Source: Bacteroidales bacterium
GTDB lineage: Bacteria > Bacteroidota > Bacteroidia > Bacteroidales > ML635J-15
DNA: 11,866 nucleotides
NCBI GenBank assembly: GCA_007130555.1
Contig: SLSH01000097.1
Span: 1-11,866 of the forward strand
Direction of reading: 5' to 3'
The position numbers and the translations under genes were made by a program. Of this stretch, positions 8,117 to 11,866 are shown piece after piece (the first letter of the stretch is position 1; each line of letters opens with the position of its first letter). A model generated the notes under the pieces. It had not been told where the DNA came from and made no database searches. It saw only the letters and a program-made list of their open reading frames with translations.

Positions 8117-10645
8117 TTAAAAAGCTCTGACAGGTCTCACTCTTCTGGTAAGCCATTTTGTTCCGCTTTGGACATCCCCGTTATCAAAATTTATAAGATA
8201 TGCATTAGTCCCTGATGTTTCTGTACTTGACCAATAACGCGAATTAGAAAAATTTCCGATCGGAGTAGGCTGGTTATGTAAATTATTATAAATTAACAGC
8301 ACCTCATCTCTGGATGGTAAAAACCAGTCGTCATAAGTAATGCTTTCTACTGTAATTTCAAATTCGCCACATACTTTTGCGGCATAATCTTCTTCTGCAC
8401 ATGCTGTTATGATATATTCCGTATTCTTTATTCCTGTTCCTATTTCTGGCGATGTCAGGCAAATAGTTAATCCATGGCAACCCCATTGAAATCCGAATAA
8501 TCCCGGTTCAACTTCAAGGTCAAACGGTGCGACTGACAGATATTGCCATTGATCATTACAGTTTCCTTTATCGTAAAAAACAATGCCTCCTGCATGACAG
8601 GTATCTCCTATTTCGTAGGAATAATGTTCCGCTGAAAACACTGTATATATAGCAACCGAAGATGTGTCACATTCGTTATATGCCCATACGTAAAGGCTAT
8701 ACTCTGTATCACAAATTAGATTTGTCTGCAAATAATTTGTATTGGTACTATTATCTGTTGCTGTTTCAATATCGTTAACCGTATTGTATAAATACCCTGT
8801 GGCACCTGCTACGGGTTCCCAAACCCATTCTATTTCAAAAATATTAACTATATGGCTGCCTTCCTGCGGTTCATCGGGAACAGCTGTAACAGTTATATCC
8901 ATTGAATAAGTTGACCCGCAAACGTAGTCTGCTGTAAAAAGGTATGTTTCTGTTCCGGATGTAGCAGTATTTATTGTTGGGGGTTCCCATGCTCCGCAAA
9001 TTCCATTTTCGGAACACATGGACAGATTGTCCGGAGTTTCTCCTATACAATAAGGTCCAAGTTGTGTAAATACAGGAGGCACATCAGATTCTACTTCAAT
9101 AGTCATGGTTACATTTAATTCACATGCATTATCGGCGGTAAAAGTATAAATATATGTTCCCTCTACTGCCGTAGTAATTGTTGACGGATCCCATGTGCCG
9201 CAAATATCATTATCAGAACATTCAGGCAAATCATCCGCAATGGCTCCCGTACAGTATGGTCCTAATTGACTAAAAACAGGAATAATTTTTTCTTCAACAA
9301 AAATATCCATTGTTGTTTGAGAAAGACAAGCATTATTAGCTGTGAAAGTATAAGTAGTTGTGTCTGGAACATAAGTATTTATTACCGGCGGACTCCACGT
9401 CCCCACTATCGGCGGATCATTATCGGATTGGGCAGGTAAATCTTCGGGAATGTCTCCCAAACAATAAGGGACTAATTGTTCATTAAAAACGGGAGTAATA
9501 TCTTCTTCAATGGCAATATCCATAGTTACAATCGTTTCACATGCATTATCGGCGGTAAAAGTATATGTGCTAATCCCCGGGGTTTCTGTATCTACTACCG
9601 GTGGTTCCCATGTTCCGAGAATATTGTTAACCGAAACTAAAGGCAGCGTATCAGGAGTGTCCTCCACACAATATGGACCTCTTTGATTAAAGTCAGGTAT
9701 AAGATCTTCCTGAACATAAACCAATACGGATTGCGATTCTCCTGCTCCACAACAATTAGAAAGAATAACCTCTACATATCCGCTTTCTTCTCCGATATTT
9801 ACAGTTATTGAATTACTTCCTTCCCCCGAAACTATTTCCCAGTCATCCGGAATTATCCACGTATATATAACATCTTCAACATTTTCAACCTCATAAACTA
9901 CGCCTTCGGTATTTTCACAAATATTAGTAATTCCCGTAATTTCTAAAGGTTTTCCGGGGACATCATCATTATAAACAAATGTATATAAAACCGAATCATT
10001 TAAAGGAACTGCAATAATTGTATCTCTTTCGGTTTTATTATCCGGTCTGGCATATCCCGTAAAAATAAGATTATCCCCATAATTATAAAGAAAATATTTT
10101 CTGGGAGTTATCATTAAATAGCCGTTATACTCTATTCTTACCTTTGAGTTGTATCTGTCATTATTTATATTAACTATTCTAAGCTCATCGCTTTCAACAT
10201 CTGAACTTGCAACAATTACATATAAGCCCGATTTTCCCGAATAAAAATTAAATTCATGAATCCCCTGTTCAAAATCCCTTTTAAATGTATATAATAAACG
10301 ACCTGACAAATCATAAACACTTAAATTTACCATGCCTTTTTCGGGAACAAGTACATTAAAACTCGTTTTTTCGGTAAACGGATTCGGATAATTATGAGAT
10401 ATATTTAATCTGTTATAGGTCATATCAAAACCGTCTCCGTCAGATAACGGTACGGTTAAAACCGTGTCGGGGAAATAAAGAACCGTATCTCTGTATTGAG
10501 AAATATTGTTTATTCTTATACTGTCTAATTCAATATAGCTACAATAATTCTCTGCCGTAAAAATGAAACTGGCATTATTTTGCCCTTTTAAATTACTGAA
10601 AGATAAGCAAATAACAAAAAGGGAAAATATTATTTTAGTTTTCAT
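8117..10645 (-). CDS. Secreted multidomain surface protein: sorting-like module, PKD-like, four Ig-like repeats, FN3-like, DUF1566
   Basis: The 842-residue protein begins with a signal peptide (about 1-21) lacking a lipobox cysteine. Residues 80-160 resemble a T9SS type A sorting domain (NYPNPF, VYDLSGRLLYTF, SGLYVIVA) although they lie near the N-terminus. A PKD-like domain follows (about 230-313), then four Ig-like repeats (314-588; PxFxQxGPYC...GTWxPP...YTFTADNAC). An FN3-like domain (about 589-671) and a C-terminal DUF1566/Lcl-like domain (about 680-842; GGIVFYD, WFLPSRDE, YWSSTE, VRPVRAF) complete it. It has no catalytic motif I recognise and looks like a surface adhesin or binding protein. 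No sorting signal is seen at the C-terminus. It is the first gene of a likely operon with the TMTC-like transferase, and a candidate promoter lies upstream. Domain calls are good; the ligand is unknown. Confidence 0.85.
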   Translation of the reverse strand: MKTKIIFSLFVICLSFSNLKGQNNASFIFTAENYCSYIELDSIRINNISQYRDTVLYFPDTVLTVPLSDGDGFDMTYNRLNISHNYPNPFTEKTSFNVLVPEKGMVNLSVYDLSGRLLYTFKRDFEQGIHEFNFYSGKSGLYVIVASSDVESDELRIVNINNDRYNSKVRIEYNGYLMITPRKYFLYNYGDNLIFTGYARPDNKTERDTIIAVPLNDSVLYTFVYNDDVPGKPLEITGITNICENTEGVVYEVENVEDVIYTWIIPDDWEIVSGEGSNSITVNIGEESGYVEVILSNCCGAGESQSVLVYVQEDLIPDFNQRGPYCVEDTPDTLPLVSVNNILGTWEPPVVDTETPGISTYTFTADNACETIVTMDIAIEEDITPVFNEQLVPYCLGDIPEDLPAQSDNDPPIVGTWSPPVINTYVPDTTTYTFTANNACLSQTTMDIFVEEKIIPVFSQLGPYCTGAIADDLPECSDNDICGTWDPSTITTAVEGTYIYTFTADNACELNVTMTIEVESDVPPVFTQLGPYCIGETPDNLSMCSENGICGAWEPPTINTATSGTETYLFTADYVCGSTYSMDITVTAVPDEPQEGSHIVNIFEIEWVWEPVAGATGYLYNTVNDIETATDNSTNTNYLQTNLICDTEYSLYVWAYNECDTSSVAIYTVFSAEHYSYEIGDTCHAGGIVFYDKGNCNDQWQYLSVAPFDLEVEPGLFGFQWGCHGLTICLTSPEIGTGIKNTEYIITACAEEDYAAKVCGEFEITVESITYDDWFLPSRDEVLLIYNNLHNQPTPIGNFSNSRYWSSTETSGTNAYLINFDNGDVQSGTKWLTRRVRPVRAF
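8882..9706 (-). repeat. Four tandem Ig-like modules within the surface protein
   Basis: In coding order the modules span 9706-9503, 9502-9290, 9289-9086 and 9085-8882 (68, 71, 68 and 68 residues). The shared pattern is P-x-F-x-Q-x-G-P-Y-C, then G-T/A-W-x-P and Y-T/L-F-T-A-x-x-x-C, closing with T/S-M-x-I. The same kind of module recurs in large Bacteroidota adhesin-like proteins. Each has a PYC and a distal Cys; modules 3 and 4 add a close pair (C476/C482 and C544/C550). A 30-bp stretch is identical between modules 1 and 3 (9536-9565 and 9119-9148). Confidence 0.88.
10166..10408 (-). other. T9SS type A sorting-like module, N-terminally placed
   Basis: Residues 80-160 of the surface protein show the order of the Por-secretion-tail family: N-Y-P-N-P-F, a strand with hydrophobic alternation, V-Y-D-L-S-G-R, then G-x-H-x-F and S-G-L-Y-V-I-V-A. 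True sorting domains sit at the extreme C-terminus, where they are recognised and cleaved. Here about 680 residues follow, so this copy may be a structural relative rather than a secretion signal. Confidence 0.8.
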
Positions 10646-10693
10646 TTACTGTTTTTTTTCATTATAATCTTATAAAAAAAATAATAATATATA

Positions 10694-10727
10694 CAAATAT
10701 AAGTATTTTTATCAAAATTTTTACAAA
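10694..10727 (-). promoter_or_regulatory. Candidate Bacteroidota-type promoter for the surface-protein operon
   Basis: On the minus strand TATATTTG (10701-10694) matches the TAnnTTTG -7 element exactly. TTTG at 10727-10724 lies 22 nt upstream, at the far end of the spacing I recall for the -33 TTG element. Transcription would start near 10688, giving a leader of about 40 nt. A second TAnnTTTG match (10731-10724) lacks a good -33 partner. In such AT-rich DNA chance matches are common. Confidence 0.5.
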
Positions 10728-10759
10728 ACTATTAATTAAAACTTATTACGATAAAATAG

Positions 10760-10779
10760 AATATTTGTTGTCAAATATT
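10760..10779. promoter_or_regulatory. Perfect 8-bp inverted repeat, candidate operator
   Basis: AATATTTG (10760-10767) and CAAATATT (10772-10779) are exact reverse complements around TTGT. The repeat sits between the two divergent candidate promoters and overlaps the -33 region proposed for the plus-strand gene, a position suited to a dimeric regulator. No run of T follows directly, so it does not look like a terminator. No cognate regulator gene is in the window. Confidence 0.45.
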
Positions 10780-10792
10780 AATCTTATTTTTG
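10764..10792 (+). promoter_or_regulatory. Candidate Bacteroidota-type promoter for the AddB-like gene
   Basis: TATTTTTG at 10785-10792 fits TAnnTTTG exactly, and TTTG at 10764-10767 lies 17 nt upstream as a possible -33 element. This predicts a start near 10798 and a leader of about 50 nt before the ATG at 10848. The -33 element lies inside the palindrome at 10760-10779. Confidence 0.5.
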
Positions 10793-10847
10793 CATTTATT
10801 TAGAATTAAGAAGTTTTTTTATAGAATCGTTTAAAAATGAATAAATA

Positions 10848-11866
10848 ATGAATTACTTTATTACAGATTTTGTAAGTTATGTTTTGAAAAAAAATGCAAA
10901 TTTTAAAAATATCTGTATAGTTGTTCCAAATAACAGAACCGGTCTTTTTATAAAAAAAAACTTCTCCGAACAAATAAATAAACCTGCATTAGCTCCCGAA
11001 ATAAAGGCGATTAAAGAAATATTTGTTTCAAACTCTGAACTTGTTGAAGCCGATGAAATATATTTATTATTTCATCTTTATAAAACTTTTCAAAAATACA
11101 TGAAAACTTCTCTTGAATTTGATGAATTCTATTATAGAGGAGAAATAATTTTAAAAGATTTTGATTTTATTGATAAATATCTGGTGGATAGTGAAAAACT
11201 CTTTTCTAATCTCAAGGAAATTAAAGAAATTGACAGTTTATTTGACAAATACGATGAAACGGAATTAGAAATAATCAGAAAATTCTGGCACAATATTAAT
11301 CAGGCAAAACTAAGTGAACATAAAAAGAGTTTTTTGACACTATGGGGAAATATGAATAATATTTATAATGAATTTAAAAGTTTTCTGATTAAGCAGGGAG
11401 TGGGATATGAGGGGTTAATTTACAGACAATTTACTGATAAATTGGCGAATAATATTTTTGAAAAGGAGATGTATTATTTTGTCGGATTTAATGCTTTGAA
11501 CCGTTGCGAGTATGAATTATTCAGATTTCTTAAAAATCAGCAAAAAGCCAATTTTTTCTGGGATGCTGATAAATATTATACAGAAGACAAGATTCAGGAA
11601 GCCGGTTATTTTATGAGAAAAAATATACGCGATTTTCCAAATGCCGAAGGATTTGACATATATGATAATATCTCAACAAAAAAACCTGATATCGAAGTAA
11701 TTGCAACTCCGTCCGAAATTGCCCAGACAAAATTAGTCCCTGATATTTTAAATGAATGGAGCAAAGAAAAAGATTTTAATCCCGAAAAAACAGCTATAAT
11801 TTTAGGCGATGAAAATTTATTAATCCCGTTAATGTATTCAATCCCTGAAAATTTTCAAACTTATAA
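10848..11866 (+). CDS. AddB-like PD-(D/E)XK nuclease family protein, N-terminal part (3' truncated)
   Basis: An open frame runs from ATG 10848 to the window end without a stop, giving 339 codons. The N-terminus has a strand and loop, ICIVVPNNRTGLFIKK (residues 23-38), in the place of a helicase Walker A region but without the GK(S/T). Further in, YYFVGFNALNRCEYELF, FFWDADKYY and EAGYFMRKN are motifs I recognise from Bacteroidota proteins annotated as PD-(D/E)XK nuclease family or AddB-like. IEVIATPSEIAQTKLVPDIL follows as an inactive-helicase motif. The nuclease domain would lie at the C-terminus, outside the window. In this family the protein pairs with a UvrD-type helicase-nuclease to process DNA double-strand breaks. 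It is transcribed divergently from the surface-protein operon. The preceding bases hold a four-codon ORF, ATG-AAT-AAA-TAA (10837-10848), whose stop overlaps this start. Confidence 0.75.
   Translation, partial: MNYFITDFVSYVLKKNANFKNICIVVPNNRTGLFIKKNFSEQINKPALAPEIKAIKEIFVSNSELVEADEIYLLFHLYKTFQKYMKTSLEFDEFYYRGEIILKDFDFIDKYLVDSEKLFSNLKEIKEIDSLFDKYDETELEIIRKFWHNINQAKLSEHKKSFLTLWGNMNNIYNEFKSFLIKQGVGYEGLIYRQFTDKLANNIFEKEMYYFVGFNALNRCEYELFRFLKNQQKANFFWDADKYYTEDKIQEAGYFMRKNIRDFPNAEGFDIYDNISTKKPDIEVIATPSEIAQTKLVPDILNEWSKEKDFNPEKTAIILGDENLLIPLMYSIPENFQTY

Noticed and set aside
8882..9706. CRISPR array or intergenic tandem repeat
   Set aside because: The units of about 204 bp are in-frame protein modules with diverged sequence, not short direct repeats with unique spacers.

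Overview
The window is AT-rich DNA from a member of the Bacteroidota. The evidence is a PorP/SprF-family type IX secretion (T9SS) outer-membrane protein, an OmpA-family protein with a typical Bacteroidota C-terminal variant, a surface protein built from adhesin-like repeats with a T9SS sorting-like module, the KLVPGVE form of apolipoprotein N-acyltransferase, and promoter-like TAnnTTTG elements. I cannot place it below phylum; an anaerobic or marine Bacteroidales-like organism is plausible but unproven.

Layout. (1) Positions 1-2807, plus strand: the 3' end of an EamA/DMT-type transporter, then lnt overlapping it by ATGA, then a LysE-family exporter. (2) Positions 2911-6081, plus strand: porP/sprF-like gene and an abutting TPR-PD40-OmpA gene, a pair usually linked to the T9SS or to surface adhesins. 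The OmpA-family protein ends in nine tandem acidic pentapeptides encoded by a degenerate 15-bp repeat. (3) Positions 6092-10645, minus strand: a probable two-gene operon. The upstream gene encodes an 842-residue secreted multidomain protein (sorting-like module near the N-terminus, PKD-like domain, four Ig-like repeats, FN3-like domain, DUF1566 domain). The downstream gene encodes a membrane protein with a TMTC-like GT-C glycosyltransferase half and a TPR half. (4) Positions 10646-10847: a divergent intergenic region with candidate promoters on both strands and a perfect 8-bp palindrome. (5) Positions 10848-11866, plus strand: the 5' part of an AddB-like, PD-(D/E)XK-family recombination nuclease, cut by the window end.

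Taken together, most of the window deals with the cell envelope: lipoprotein maturation, outer-membrane secretion parts, a surface protein and a possible protein glycosyltransferase. The most interesting points are the operon of a TMTC-like transferase with a putative surface substrate, the sorting-like module at the wrong end of that surface protein, and the pentapeptide tail on the OmpA-family protein. None amounts to a proven new system; each is a testable lead.
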